Of a DNA stretch of 64,000 nucleotides, positions 18,582-31,840 are shown piece after piece. Both the position numbers and the translations under genes were made by a program. The notes under the pieces are model-generated. The model was not told the DNA's origin. It ran no database searches and saw only the letters and a program-made list of their open reading frames with translations. Position 1 is the first letter of the stretch. The number at the start of each line of letters is the position of its first letter. Origin of the DNA: Zychaea mexicana (Eukaryota > Mucoromycota > Mucoromycetes > Mucorales > Lichtheimiaceae); the NCBI RefSeq assembly GCF_025766255.1, contig NW_026516686.1:248001-312000 (forward strand). The letters are read 5' to 3'.

Positions 18582-18979
18582 AAAATACCTAAAAAATATA
18601 ATTTTATACATTAGCTTTATTGCACCTTATATGTATCGTAAACTATAATTTAACCCTAATAAGCTTTATAGCTTTGCACAAGCACAATACAAGTACAGAA
18701 GCAAAACAATATATCACTAAAATAAAGCTTTCGACAGCAGTTTCAGAAATGGGTATTGAAATGGGTGTTGTATTTCATAGGTTTCAATGAAAAGGGTTAT
18801 TTATTTACTGAATTTGGCCTGTTCTTTTATTCTCTCCTTCTTCTTTTAGCTTGAATCTTATTATTAAGAAGCATCAATATCTTTTGAATAATAACTCATC
18901 AAGAGATGTAACTGAAACGGGTTACTTGGCAAAGTTGTAGGTTCCCTTATTTGACAAACTATTTACTGCTGGAAATAAT

Positions 18980-20169
18980 TTGGTACGAATCAAAACGAGA
19001 ACTACAGTGGCCGCTCGTTATAGTGATATGCCCAGTGAGACCCAAACCCCATCACTATATCGAATTATTACTTTATCGAATTGCAGTTCCGTCAAAGATA
19101 TCTGGTACATAGATGACCCGGGGTATTTGGCGAGCTCTACAGAAGAAGCTCTAGAATCACATCCTGTCAAAATTTATAGTATGCAACTCCTTAAAAATTT
19201 TAGTGTAGGAGAATAAGCTGAAAGGCTTCTATCTAATGAGCTTGGTGCTGGCTACTAGGATTAGGGGTCGCAATTGGACGGGTTGGGTCAGGTCAAGAAA
19301 ACACTGACCCAACCCGACCTGTTCAACCCGATGGGTCAAAACTCGGGTTGACGGGTCAAGACTGATTTCAATGTAGTGATGAAGGAAGTGCCAATCAACC
19401 TAAACTTGAGCGCTGGAAGTGCAAAACTCCATATATATATAGCTCTCCAAGATGATGGCACGCAAATTCCTAGCAGTGCTAGCAACATCTACGTTTTGAG
19501 TGATTATTCTTAAAGGTAAAGGGTTTTGTGCCATCATAAAAGAATCGCTTGGGCTCACATGATTTAAAGAAAGCATAATATTCAAAGTGTGGTTGAAAAA
19601 CGACTTCCCTATATGCCCCTAATCCTTTTCACTTTTCTTTTCACTTCTTTCTTCTTCCTTCGATTTTCTTTTCTCAATTCCTTTTCTGTCTTTTGTCAAA
19701 TCGCGTCTCTTACTGCCACCCTCTATAGTATATTCTCATTGCACTATTGCTACTTCTTTACTCCTATCAAAAATATTGCTTATAGCTTACTTATCCCATA
19801 CTGTTGATTATAAAATATAATCCCACAATAAAAAGAATTAAGTACGTTTGATGCTATAGTTCTATAGCAGACATATTGACAACTAATGATGCTTCCCAGC
19901 AAGAAGATTGACTACTTAAATACAAGTACCTCATACATATTATATGTATACACGGGTCACAACGGGTCAACGGGTCGGGTCAAGGGTTGGACGGGTCGAC
20001 CCGCGGGTCAGAAAAGCATCAACCCGACCCGTTGACCCGTCCTCAACCCGCGGGTCAGATTGCGACCCCTAAGTACGATGAATTTGGTTGGTCGAAGCTT
20101 GGTAATGACATATGGATCAACAATATACAAGTACCATTTCACGAGAAGATCCATACTCAACATGAGTGA
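18980..20169 (+). pseudogene. Unrecognised coding relic interrupted by a MITE
   Basis: Left part 18980-19261: MVRIKTRTTVAARYSDMP, then DIWYIDDPGYLASSTEEAL. After one stop at 19214 the frame goes on with AERLLSNELGAGY. The right part 20072-20169 starts DEFGWSKLGNDIWINN and ends at TGA 20169. Removing the MITE and one copy of its 8-bp target keeps the frame. No family recognised; 18582-18979 shows no clear feature. Confidence 0.4.
19262..20071. mobile_element. hAT-like MITE with TAGGGGTCGCAAT ends
   Basis: The ends TAGGGGTCGCAAT (19262-19274) and ATTGCGACCCCTA (20059-20071) are inverted copies of the hAT type. Flanking 8-mers ACTAGGAT (19254-19261) and AGTACGAT (20072-20079) match at 6 of 8 positions, as expected for an aged 8-bp target duplication. 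The subterminal 60-90 bases at both ends are packed with CGGGTC/GACCCG motifs. At 810 bp without a transposase it is non-autonomous. Confidence 0.75.
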
Positions 20170-20842
20170 AAATACCCTCCCCATTTGCCATACATCTCAA
20201 AATTTATATATAGTGCCTCTTTCTTGTCCTATTTCCTTTTGATATATAGTTATCCTTTCCACATATACACATAGGCCTTTACATAATTAATTAGCTCGTG
20301 ATCTTACTATGATTGTCGAAAGTATCGTTATTACTACTATCTTGTTATGAGTGTCGATGGCCACCATTATTAAAGTATTTGCCACACGTACCAGTTGAAG
20401 TACAGTTTCAAAGACCATCATCATAATTCATAAGCGACATGGCGGACAGAGGATTGCAAGCAAGAAATAAAAAATAATAATCTATAGTTAAAAGTATATA
20501 CCAGATTAATTATAATAAAAGAAAAGTATACAAAAAATAAAGTAATATAGACAAATTTGATTTATTACTGACCATCAATGATTATGGAATGATGACCGTT
20601 AAGGTGCTTCATAAGTTGCTTTGTTACAGATAAGGAATGGAAAGGGATATGCACTTTCCTTGAAGCGGAAAATCAATCGGCCGCAGGTCACTGTCTGCAT
20701 TATCCTCGAAATTGATTTGACACACCGAGTGCGATGCTGGCAGTACGCCCGCTTACAGGTTTCACTTGACTTTTCTTCCCCTAACTTTTTCTTTTCACTT
20801 TCTTGCATTTAGCCTAGTGAGGCTGAAGCAAGATCAGTTGCC

Positions 20843-23800
20843 ATGCGAGTAACAACAGCAGAAACACCAGCAGTAACAACACCTCCACTACCACCAACAC
20901 CGGCTGATTCTGGGGACAGTGTAAACAGCATAGTTCAACTCCACGTCCTTGAAGATGCCTTTATGCTTGTTAATCAGCAGGGGCAATCGCTTCGCATGAC
21001 CTATGATGGAGGGATCGCGTTAGGAGGTTTTTATTGCAATACACAAAGGAGAGAAATTGGACAATATACAACGTGGTTCTCAAATTATATTCTGCTTCCA
21101 CCTCATTCCCCTTTGCTCCTGCCTACACCTTATTAGAAAGCGACTGGGAACCACCCAAAGATAATAATTTTCGATCGTACCAGATATACGGCATCCTAGG
21201 CATCCTTGAAGGCATTCGAGGTAACACAGCCTGCAACAAAAAACTTAAAAAAAAAGGAGTCGGAGGAGGAGACGCGGTAGTACGTTGTGGCTAATAACCA
21301 TGAAAAGAAAAGTTTCTTGTGGTCATCACGCGAGCGCAACTCCTTGGTCGGATCTTTGGACATCCAGTATACGTTATCGAACAAGTTGTTTGCTTAAACT
21401 TTGACGCTCGAAAAGCTCGTCAGAAACTCGATGCAAAGGTTCGCAGGGATGCGTGTGAAGAAAGGACGGAAACGAATTGGGGAAACTGATGACTTTCACT
21501 ATGTACTTTCTAGTCAAAATTGCTCAATAGTGGAGTGGCAGATGACAATGATGATTCTTCGTCCGACAGTGATGATACTGACAATGAAGATGACGACGAC
21601 GACAGCGCTACTCTTGCGAAAAAAAGCAGTAACGTCACACCAACTGTGTCGGCATCTACACCTACGTCCAGAAGCAGCCCGTCATTTTTTTTCCCAAGCA
21701 GCTCGCCTGAATCGAAGGATACAAAACGTCCCGTATCGACATCTCCATCACCCACAAAGCAGCGACCGGGTCCGCTGATGTCTCGTTTTCGGCTATCGCT
21801 AGGCGCTACAAAGAAGAAACCGACCAATGATGCTAAAGAGAGCGAGAGTATCGCGGTGGTGACGAGATCGAAATCGTTGAAAACATCATCATCGTCTCCA
21901 ACTGATGTCAATACCTCGACGCAAGATCTCTTTGCTGCACTCACCCAGAGCGAAAACATAGCCCTGGACCAACGCTTGGTGAAGCAAGTGACAGAGTTGT
22001 TTAGCCGATCTATGTTTATATATTCTCCTGATTATGGTACGCCTTATTAACTGGTGTGTACGGGACGGGTACTTTTTCAACGGGAAATTGATTGTTTTGT
22101 GGATATTTGGGTGACACACGCATATGTTTTCCAGATATCACCAACAACTTCCAGCGTTCGTTTGATGATCCTACGAAACAACCACCAGATAATATACCAC
22201 TATGGAAACAAGTAAGTGCTGCCATGTTACTTTACTGCTCCTAGGGTACTGCAATGATATAGAAAGCTTACGTAACTCTTGATGCTTGGAAAAACAATAG
22301 GTCGATAAGCGGTTTTGGTGGAACGAGCACATCACCCGCGAATTTCAACAGCGAAATGTAAGAACACATATTTTCCATTTTTGATCGCTGTGATACACAT
22401 TCTTATCATTTATGTGGCTTTTACGCTATGTAATGACTCTTTTCTGAAAAAGTTGGACGACTGGATTATTCCCGTGATGCAAGGCACAATGCAAATTGAA
22501 CCTTGTGAGATTGAAGGATATGAGTTTGACTTCATCCTTATTTCACGGCGCAGTCGTGAGAGAGCTGGTATGTTTTTTTTATGGGGGGGGGGTGTTTACT
22601 TTGAGCCCTATATTTCGTTTACCGTCTCTCTCGTGCGCTTCTTGGAGAAGCTGGACTTCTAACCGTATAGTACGAAATTGTATCACAGGTATGCGATATC
22701 AGCGACGTGGCATCAATGAACAAGGTCAGGTGGCCAACTTTGTTGAAACAGAACAGATCATTGTGTTCACTGTAAGTACTTTACTTTATGATTCAAAAGA
22801 GTAAGATGCCTATTCCTTCCTGCTAGGGTGCTTATCTGCGCGCTCTTGTATAGAGAGATGATACGCCACAAGTTGCATCCTTTGTTCAAACACGTGGATC
22901 AAGTAAGTAGTGCTTGAATGGCGATGCTGATTTAATGTAGTGATTATTGGCAACATGTAGCTATATAACGCTAAAGCGAGATGGAAAAAGTTCCTGTGTT
23001 TTGGAGCCAATCGCCTTATAGCTTACATCCCGTACCCACGCTCGATCGCGATGAGGAAGAGAATAATCAAGCTTTTGAAAAGCATTTTGTCGAACAAGAA
23101 CGACTGTATGGAAAACAAATTGCTGTGAGTTTAACGGAATTAGACGGCCGAGAAGCTATCGTTGGATCTCAGTACCGTCGACATATTGAACACCTGGCGG
23201 ATCCAAATATAAAGTTGGTACATAATGGCAAGGCGTCACGGGAGGAGGATAATATGTGGGGACTTGAAAGATGGAGTGAAAGACAATATGGTTTATCGGG
23301 CATACATGGATGGCAACAGAATGAAATTAGCTAAATAAGTACGTCCGTACTATCTTTTATTGGATAGATACGTGGAATTTGACTTTCACCGAGAAACGAA
23401 AGGGATGAGGTTTGAGAATATTAGCAAGCTCAGCACCAGTTTACGAGACGATCTTGCAAAGTTAGCGTAAGTGTTACTAGAGAAAGAGTACATTATATTA
23501 GTTTGAAAACGTCAATTGACGCTGACGTTTTTTGCTGCCAATTTTAGACATTTTTGGCAGGCAGGAACCAATACAGTTTACTGCAGACAAAATGGCGTTG
23601 TACGAACGGTATGTCCTTCAAAAACAAAAGACAAACATTGAATATGTGTGGTGTTCAATATTCCGCTAACTGTATAACTGTATTTAAAAGAACTGTATGG
23701 ATTGTTTGGACCGCACAAATGTCGTACAGGTATGTTTATTAAAGTGTTATTTTTATGGAGTTAAAATTATGGAAACGAGCTTACTGGTCTGCTATCCCTT

Positions 23801-25439
23801 TGATTTCCTTCTTTGGTCATAAAGAGCGCATTTGCAAGAATTATTCTAAATCTGCAGTTGATGCGGTTTGGGATTTCCGAATTTCCGGATGAAGGCATAC
23901 GTTACTATGGACATTTTGAGCGTATATTTAACCACGGTAAAATATCGTACAATTTTGGGGACAGTGATGGAATAAAACGGCAGTAATGATTGCAGAAGTT
24001 AACGTTTAATTTATCGTTACTATGATAGTTTGGGCGAATAATGGTGACATGATATCGCGCATGTATGCAGGCACCAGTGCGCTCAAAGGGGATTTTACTC
24101 GAACGGGAAAACGAAATATTACTGGCATGATGAACGATGCATCAAACTCCTTGGCACGCATGTACCTGAACACAGTCAAAGATTTTTGGAGACAGGCGAC
24201 AATTGATTATGTGTTAGGTAAGAGGGATTAACAGTGAAGTGTAACAGAGAATGATTACGGCATTATGACTGAACTGCTGCTTCGTGTATTCATGAATACA
24301 GGCTACCACAAGATTGAGATATTCCGCCATGTTCCACAGAGTACATTGATGTCTGCTGAACCTGGGGTAGAACGAAGATGGGTGAAAGTGCGGATGGATG
24401 CTAGTAAGTAGTCATGTTGCGCATATTTACAATTTGTCTAGTATTCGTCTGCTATAACGACTCTCTCGCTGACATCAACTTTTGGTTATACTAGTCGAAG
24501 TCAGCAGTGAAATTGTCATTGAAGACAACGAAAACAAGTTTGCGGGATGGACTTTGCTGTCACCCAATGAACCACTAAAACGGTAAAGTTAAATTCAGAC
24601 ATACTCTGTGGAATTACCGGAAGAAATATTTCATTATGTAAAAGACAGTTTAATAATAATTCCTTTATCTGTAGACGAGCCAAGAAGTTTGAAGAAAAAG
24701 TTGTGTTATTAACAGACAAGGCGCTTTACGTATGCAGCTACAACTATAATCTCGAAAAAGTAGTTCAGTTTAAGCGAATTCCTTTGGACACTATCACATC
24801 TATTCAAGTGGGCGAATACATCCTATCTTCGACGACGCCAGTGTCACGCGACGTTGACCAAAACTATGGTTTTCTGCTTTTTTATGATTCGAATCGCGAA
24901 TTGACCCGCTTGAATACGGGCAGTATCTGGAACCAAAGTCTCGATGATTTGAACATCAGCTCGACGAACGTATCATCCAAGACAGCTACAGCCGAAAACA
25001 GCCATTATCGCAGCGGCCGTCACTCGTCATTGTCATCGTCATCTTCTTCAAGCTGTAGCGATAATGAGGACGAAGCCAAAGAAGTTGAAGGTATCAACGA
25101 CAGACAGGCGTTTCTGGCATTTAAAGGTGTTCGCTACAATGTTCTAGGCGAATTGTCAGAGGAAGAAATCAAGAGCTGTCGGGAGCAAGTATTAGATATT
25201 ACGAAGCAGATAGCAGCAGTATGTGGACGGGAAAACGATCAAAAATTTTTGGTCCACAAACCAGTTATCAGGTGAGCGAAATTACCTCGAACCGATCTGC
25301 GTGCCTTACACTCTTATTAACTTATACACGCAAACACGCATTTCTATCATCTGTCTTTCACAGCATTGAACAAGCTGAAGACACTGATGGAATATTTAAA
25401 AAGATGGGGCTGAAAATCAAACGCGCAATTTGGATCTAG
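20843..25439 (+). CDS. Sac-domain phosphoinositide phosphatase, INPP5F/Sac2-like
   Basis: A multi-exon gene (more than ten exons; the first two are 20843-21026 and 21137-21220). Sac phosphatases remove phosphate from the inositol ring of membrane phosphoinositides. The N-terminal Sac half includes YQIYGILGILEG and VITRAQLLGRIFGHPVYVI, then a long Ser/Asp-rich linker (about 21540-21900). The core follows with VPVFWSQSPYSLHPVP. The catalytic CX5R motif is in NCMDCLDRTNVVQ, encoded by a 39-nt exon (23691-23729). Downstream come YAGTSALKGDFTRTGKRN and an hSac2-type domain with a PH-like fold (VVLLTDKALYVCSYNYNLEKV, residues encoded at 24700-25275), which marks the INPP5F/Sac2 branch, a PI4P-directed phosphatase of endosomes in animals. 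A second Ser-rich acidic loop is at 24960-25090. The stop is TAG at 25437-25439. Confidence 0.88.
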
Positions 25440-26409
25440 TAAAGGAAAAGTTACTTTTGTTATGCTTGGCTTTTCTTTTCTTATTTTCCATAGTGCGCTT
25501 AAAATCTTATGGCTTTTTTAAATCTTACGTCTCGTGTGAACAATGCGTCTTTGGGGTACATTTCGTTTGAAACAGCTAGGAAGAATATGATGGACCAAAA
25601 ACCATGCTGGAGGAGGGAGATTTGCCGATGCATAAAGTTTATTAGAAAGGGTGTATGCGGGAAACATACATGGAGAGAGTATACAGATAAAATATCAAGT
25701 AAACTCGAAGCGCTTATTTCAGGAGTTAAAGCTATTTGAACTGGAAGGGGAGCTTGAACAATCTACTGTACAGTATCATCAATTAAATATAATCCTTTAC
25801 TGAGGAGCTTGCATACTCAGCATTCAAGAATAATCGTTTCTTATTGACCAGTGAAACAATGTATCTATTGTATATATCCATAATTGTTCAAGATATAGAG
25901 TACGCTGTTTCACATCTGGTGTGGTCAAATCATATCGTGAGGTGCAAAGCTACTGTCAACAGTTGCCGTCATGTTTGCATCCCTGTATTCTTATTCTATT
26001 ACCCCATGCAATCTTTTGATCTTGAAAAGAGCAGTTTAGGGAATGCAAACAACAGAGAAGATACAATTGTTGCAGTAAATGGCCGGAACAAAACATGGGC
26101 AACGGTACCATATGCATATGATAATGACAAGAAAAATCAAGTATATGTATAGTAGATCCTGACATTTGCGACACTGCTCCTTCGATAGCAACAAAAAATT
26201 ACCGTGCTACAGATGTAAATATTACATTTCATAGTGTTATTGACTGATAGTATATGTGCTGTACATCGCTTTCCTGTAGTAATAATTAAAGAACCATTTG
26301 CATGACCTTGCTGCGGAGTTGCCTATTCTAGTGAGCGCGTTTTGGTGTTGAATCGCGCCCTCCTTTTCTCTTCTTCTACCCTTTCACCTGTTGACATATT
26401 CTATACACC
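25440..26409. other. Intergenic region
   Basis: AT-rich DNA between the phosphatase and the next plus-strand gene. Short open frames (for example 25844-26152) lack recognisable features and I do not call them genes. CT-rich sequence just before 26410 is probably promoter or leader. Confidence 0.5.
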
Positions 26410-28125
26410 ATGCACAGATCCAGACCAGAGAATGCACGAGCATTAGACAATCGCAAGAGAAGAGAGAACGATTGTTCAAATCTGAATTCCCCGATTGGAA
26501 AGCAAGAGACGACGACCGCACACTCAACCGATCCGCCAACAGCTCCTCTCCTGAAAGATAAAGACGTCAATCAACGATCCGTTCATTCTTATGGACATGG
26601 TACAACAAAATCAAATGAAAAGGAACGAGCATCTTCCGCTAGCACATCATTGAAGGGCCCTGCTTTTCAAAGTATGTTTGTTGTCTTTCCATTCCAAAAA
26701 AAAAAAGACGATTTGTTAATTGCTTTTGACTGGAATTACTCTCCCTAAAAAAACAGAAGGATCTAAGCTCAAGGTATTCAGCGACAAAGAGAACGCCGGC
26801 AGGACAACAAAGGAAACGCCTTCAAGTTTACGAAAGAAACCCAACGTTGTACCAATCAAACGATCAAGCTCAGGTAGGTCTTTATAGATAGTCGACTTTC
26901 AAATTTCGATTGAAGGAAAGATCGTTCCCGCTAATCGTTGAATTTCAACACCTGACTAGATCTGGACACATCGTCACCTGTGGGCAAAAGAGTGGAAACT
27001 GAATCACCAAGTACAAAGGCTATTGAAAGAGGATTCTTACAAGAAGAAGGTGTGTTCTCTTAAAGTACTTGATTTCCTTCTTCAAGTACTTCAGATATTA
27101 AAGAAACAACTGTGTTGTTAGAGTTACCGTATCTTCCAGACGTTGAAATCGACTTTTCAGCGTTCAACGATCGACTCAACTTTGATGCATACGATACCAC
27201 GGCAGCCGAGGGAGAGGATGAAACGCCGATAAAAATTCATCTCGATACCAATGACGAATGGGACATTCCATTTGAACGCAACGATGCAAGTCCATTGAAT
27301 TTCTTACGTTCAGAAGAGGCTACAAAAGCATCAACCCCAACAGAGACAACAGAAACAAAGGATGAATTGAAACATGAAGCAAAGTTGGAGTTTCCATCAG
27401 AAATCGAGTATGCACCACCGAAAGAGAAAGGTTTGTTATTTTCCAATCTTAGGTGTGCGTGGACAGAAAAGAAAAAGATTGATAGACAACGTTATTGTGA
27501 GAGATCATTCATGTACAAAAAAGCTTAACTGGTACTACGACGATGAACACATAGAACTTGCATATGAACCGGCAGTTGCCCTTGACGTGTCGGTGTTCTC
27601 GGAAATGCCTTACCTAGTTGCATACGAAAACCATAGTTTCGATCAGGAATTCACCACCCTTGATACTACAGATGATGATGACGATCTGATCAACCGTAAG
27701 ATAAGCTTGAATGCCTACGCTAGCAAGTGGTTGGAGTGTGAGATCGAGGACAATGGTGATGATGACAACGACACAGAAGGTAAATATACTAAAAAGCGAG
27801 GGACGAGCTCTTTTCTTCCTCCCTCTCCATTTCCTCCTTCTTTCTCCTCCCACTCCTCCTGATTATTGGGAAAAAAGGCAATACCGTGCACACACGCACG
27901 CACGCACATACATAGATGCACACATATATACATGGCGGCTAAAAAATATAATGCACAATGATAGAATTCGAGCTGTTGACTGATCTAGAGCAAGATCCCT
28001 TCTTCCAAGTTATGGAGACCATGAAGGCGGAAGACGAACCCGAACTGTTTGCTGACCATCTATTCGACGTCAATGCTTATCCCAACGATAACAATCAACA
28101 AGCCGCCACTGCTACTGCAAACTAA
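26410..28125 (+). CDS. Securin-like KEN-box protein
   Basis: Six or so exons join in phase: start MHRSRPENARALDNRK at 26410, a second exon with KVFSDKENAGRTTKETP (26760-26875), an acidic exon from 27100, then 27495 onward, and a last exon from about 27976 to TAA at 28125. The protein is mostly disordered: a basic, Ser/Thr-rich N-terminus with a clear KEN box (an APC/C degradation signal) and an acidic C-terminal half. The motif SEIEYAPPKEK resembles the conserved separase-binding segment of fungal securins, and hydrophobic-acidic blocks such as LELPYLPDVEIDF and EFELLTDLEQDPFFQ fit too. Securins hold separase inactive until anaphase. Securins diverge so fast that this stays a tentative call; another APC/C substrate is possible. 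One intron (27785-27975) holds CA-rich simple repeats. Confidence 0.5.
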
Positions 28126-29779
28126 CACTGCAAAGAAGATTCTCCGAGCTATTTCAATAAAAACAAAAATACCTATCATTCCATTACTGCTCACTTATTC
28201 GCCAAATATGGTAGACATCTCCAAATGTATAACTTGTAGGAGGAGTTCGGGTCGGGGAGAGGTCGGGGTCATTTTTCTTTTCTGTTTGTATGGTGGAAGA
28301 AGAGGGGTTTTTATTTGCTTTCGCTGGTTGTGGATGGTCAAATAACTCCTGAAGCATGAATGTGTCAATTCGTCGAGGGGCTGAGTCATGATGAGCAGGG
28401 GCACTGAACTCGATCACGATGGTCATGCTGTACTTTAAACAAACATTGTCTTTTCTATAACAAGTATATAAAAATAGGTTATTCATCCAATCATTTGTAT
28501 AAGCTTCAGGAGTAGTACATAGTAATTTATTCGATAATAATAGACGATGCTGATGATGATGTCGGTATGTGTTGATGCATATTCGCCTCTCCCACTAATT
28601 TGATGGGTTGCTGCTACCTTTCACACACACTTTCTCTATCTGTGTGTATGAATCCCAGGTGGACTCCAGCATATGATATAGCCCCTGCTTCTCGTTTTTT
28701 CGCAACCGGTAAGGTGCCACATGAAACCACATTGCTGGTTTGTACCTCGGGAAGAATGCAATGTGCTTTTCTTTTTGCCGCAGGTTCTTGCTTTTCCCTT
28801 ATACCCCCTCCTTCCTACCTCCGTTGCTGGTTCATCTCCTGCGCCCGCTCCTTCTCGCATGTTGTTGTTGTCCACATTGCATGGTAGTAGTAAATATAGC
28901 CACGCGAACAACAGAAGCAAACATCGGTAATAGTTCGCGCGTTGTTTATGTGAAGTTTTCCTTTGATTTAACACCTCGTTCTCCTCCTTGGCTCTCCTTT
29001 GGTTTTCATATCCGACAGCCACTTTTTTATCTCCATCCAACCTCTTTTTGACATAATACGCACTATGTAATTGTATGCGTCAGATAAAAGCCGCTTTATC
29101 ATAGTAAAGTCTTTGCACGTATCATATGACGATAGATAAACAGATGGGTTGTGTATGATTTTGTATGTACGAATGAATAATATATATTTTCTGTTGATGA
29201 TGATCAATCCATAATATAGTATGATGAATGACTTGAGCAACCTGGCCTGGTGTCTTAGTGTGTGTGTGCGTGTGTATGTGCGTGTAAATATGGGTAAAAA
29301 TAATAGGTTAGAATTATCAAAAAAAGAATGAGTGAAAATATAATAGTAATCACTAATAATAATTGCTACTGAAGAGTGCTGCTGTTTTTGTTGTTGCTGT
29401 GCTAGACGATGAATCGATAGTAGATAGAAAAAAAAAGAATAAGAGAGAAGTTTTACAGAAAAAATGCAAACGCAAGATAACCCAAAAAAGAAAATGTGAG
29501 CTTAAAAAAGTGAGAAACCGTAATATGAGGATGCGCATAGACAACAAGGAATAAAGAAGAAAAAAGAAAATAATAATAGAGTAATAACTAAAGTCAGAAA
29601 AGAGATGCATGTGAGAGGCTGAGAGTGTCAAAAATGTTGTTGTGGTAGGTGTAATTGGAGGGATTATGCAAAGGGTAACGTTAAAACAAGATAAAAGAAA
29701 GAGGGAGAAAGACAGGTATAGCGAGAGAGTGTGTGCTTGAGCAGATAGAATGGCTGTTGTTGATATCGTTGCCCATATT
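28126..29779. other. Intergenic region between convergent genes
   Basis: No gene supported. It contains the 3' flanks of two convergent genes, CT- and GA-rich low-complexity DNA and a TG-rich simple repeat at about 29258-29290. Confidence 0.5.
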
Positions 29780-31803
29780 TTAATAGTACTCCAGTTGGCT
29801 AGTGGGTTGCTGCATAGGATGGGGATGGTGAGGATGGTGATGATGATGAAAGTCCTTGGAAGCAGCCAAAGGATGGTGAACTTGAGGAGTTGTTGTGTAC
29901 ACCATATGCGGTTTGGGGTCAATAACTGCTGGCGGTGAAGTTATAACCTTAGTAGCCTCCAATGCAACTGGAGTCGACTGCTGCTGGGAGAATATCATCA
30001 TATTGCTGTGCTGTTGAGGCGGCACTGGCGATTGTGTTGGTAGTGGTGCAGAAACCGGTCCTTGCGGCTGATGCTCTTGTTGTGGTGGAATATTGTGATA
30101 TCCTTCAGTAGCAGGTGGGTGTGATGGGAAATGCTGCTCGGAAGTATCTCGATAGACGGCATCGTCTCTTGCTCGCTGTGGTTGATGATGTGTCTGTTGC
30201 CAGTAATCGTTCTGTTGTTGTTGTTGTTGTTGTTGTTGCTGCTGTTGCTGATCATGAGATGACTTTCGCGGGATAGGGCGACCATAATGATTATATGGGG
30301 ATGGTGGAGGTGACGTGCTTGCTGGACCATCTGTCATTGAGAACGAAACTTGTCTTGATGATCTTACTGGTACCTGCAAGTGATAAGGCAAGCTGGAATG
30401 CTGCTGTTGCTGTTGATGGCCTATGGTTGATGTAGGACGTGGGTCGGTGACAGTGGGTGAAGGCATGAACACCGTAGATGACTGCTGTCGCGGTGACGAA
30501 ATATCTGCTACGGCTGAAGGATAACCCAGCGGCATCATTGGCGTGCATTTCGATATGGCGACCATTGGATCACATACTTGAGTCAGCTCATGCTGTTCAG
30601 GAGCCGTGTTATATCGTACCATGGGGCCCCTATTGCTCACAACGCTACTGCCACGTGAAAGCGCCATATCACCAGTAGTGGGCACTCCTACATCGTTATT
30701 ATCGTATGTATTCAACGTCATTGCTCGCACGCCGCTATCGAAGCTTGTTTTGGAGGATTTTCTTGAGTACGTTGGCTCTGAGTACTCTGAAGCACGCCTG
30801 CGTAGTTGTTGCCCTGGTGAAATCAACATTATCGGTTAGATATCACTAGTGTCGTAGCAAGTGACACTCGGTAATGCGGCTGTTGGAAATGCATAAAAAA
30901 GGATATAATTAGAAGGAAAAAGGTTTCAGAAAAACACATACTAGGCATGGGGTAAGGAGACAAGGCAAGTGACCGTGGCGAAAATTCCATCTTATCAAAC
31001 ATGTCTGTATGTTCGGCCATAGGAGGGATACGGAAGCTTTGGCGCAAGAGCAAGTCTGGTGATATTTCAAGTGAAGCAAGTTCTGGAATCGAAGAAGGCG
31101 TTTGTAGTCGGTTGTTCAATACATCTTCTTTAGTATAGTAGCTGATAAGGTGCTGTGGTGACCCGTTTACGACAATGCTCATCGTCTTCTTAATTAGTCC
31201 TCCTTTTTTAAAGTTGTACGACGTTGTTAGCGATCCAACCAATGCACGCTCGCGGTTCCGATCAACCGCCGAGGCGGTGGTGCTCGTGCCATCTGCTCCT
31301 AAGTCCATTCTGTCGTCTTCGAATTCTTGATTGACTTGGCAATAATTGTATCCCGACGCCATGCTTCCAGGAGGTACAGCAGGCATTGTTGCCCGATGGT
31401 GAGCATTGGCACGTCGCTTATCGGTCGTCGAATCGCGTCCGTCAAGTTCACGATAAATCAGAAAGTTGCCGAGGATGCGGGAGGGGCTCCAAACAAACCC
31501 GTCTGTCCAACGTTTTATGCCTTTTTGTTATTGTTTTCAATTTTGAAAAGAAAGACGTTAACAAACTATATTATGTTGTTTGATCGCTTTATGGATGGTA
31601 TATTAAGAATGACGAAGAAAATGCTATTTACCTGATTCTCGTTCGTCAAAGACAAACACAGTGCCCGACTGCACTGCACCTCGTTCTCTTTCTTGTAAAC
31701 GACGATTGATTTTTGGAAAGATGCCTCGACGACATGCTTCAAAGATTAGCAGGGTGTCTGTGGTGGTTTCCACAAAACCGTGAAATGTTTCATTTGTTGG
31801 CAT
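29780..31803 (-). CDS. WOPR (Gti1/Pac2) family transcription factor
   Basis: Three exons: 31803-31632, 31520-30942 and 30813-29780, about 595 residues. The N-terminal WOPR domain is plain: NETFHGFVETTTDTLLIFEA, CRRGIFPKINRRLQERERGA, GTVFVFDERESGIKRWTDG, VWSPSRILGNFLIYREL. The second half of the DNA-binding module follows with NFKKGGLIKKTMSIVVNG. After that the protein is low-complexity: Ser/Pro-rich, a polyglutamine tract at about 30213-30250, more Gln-rich stretches, and a His-rich tail. WOPR proteins (Wor1, Ryp1, Sge1, Gti1) are nuclear regulators that switch morphology, gluconate uptake or infection programmes. The 57-residue first exon ends inside the domain, a split consistent with the intron phase. 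Which WOPR subgroup it belongs to cannot be told here. Confidence 0.93.
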
Positions 31804-31814
31804 TGCTGTATAAT

Positions 31815-31840
31815 GTAGGTAGGTAGGTAAGTAGGTATAG
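31815..31840. repeat. GTAG/GTAA microsatellite
   Basis: Short imperfect run of GTAG units just upstream of the WOPR start codon, in what is probably its 5' leader or promoter. Confidence 0.7.

Noticed and set aside
21510..21959. 149-codon minus-strand frame
   Set aside because: It is the shadow of the Ser/Asp-rich linker of the Sac phosphatase read on the opposite strand.
28049..28486. Small frames on both strands just after the securin-like gene
   Set aside because: They overlap the last exon or the 3' flank in other frames and have no features of their own.
29353..29922. 189-codon hydrophobic frame on the minus strand
   Set aside because: It overlaps the 3' end of the WOPR gene in another frame and its composition follows purine-rich low-complexity DNA read on the other strand.
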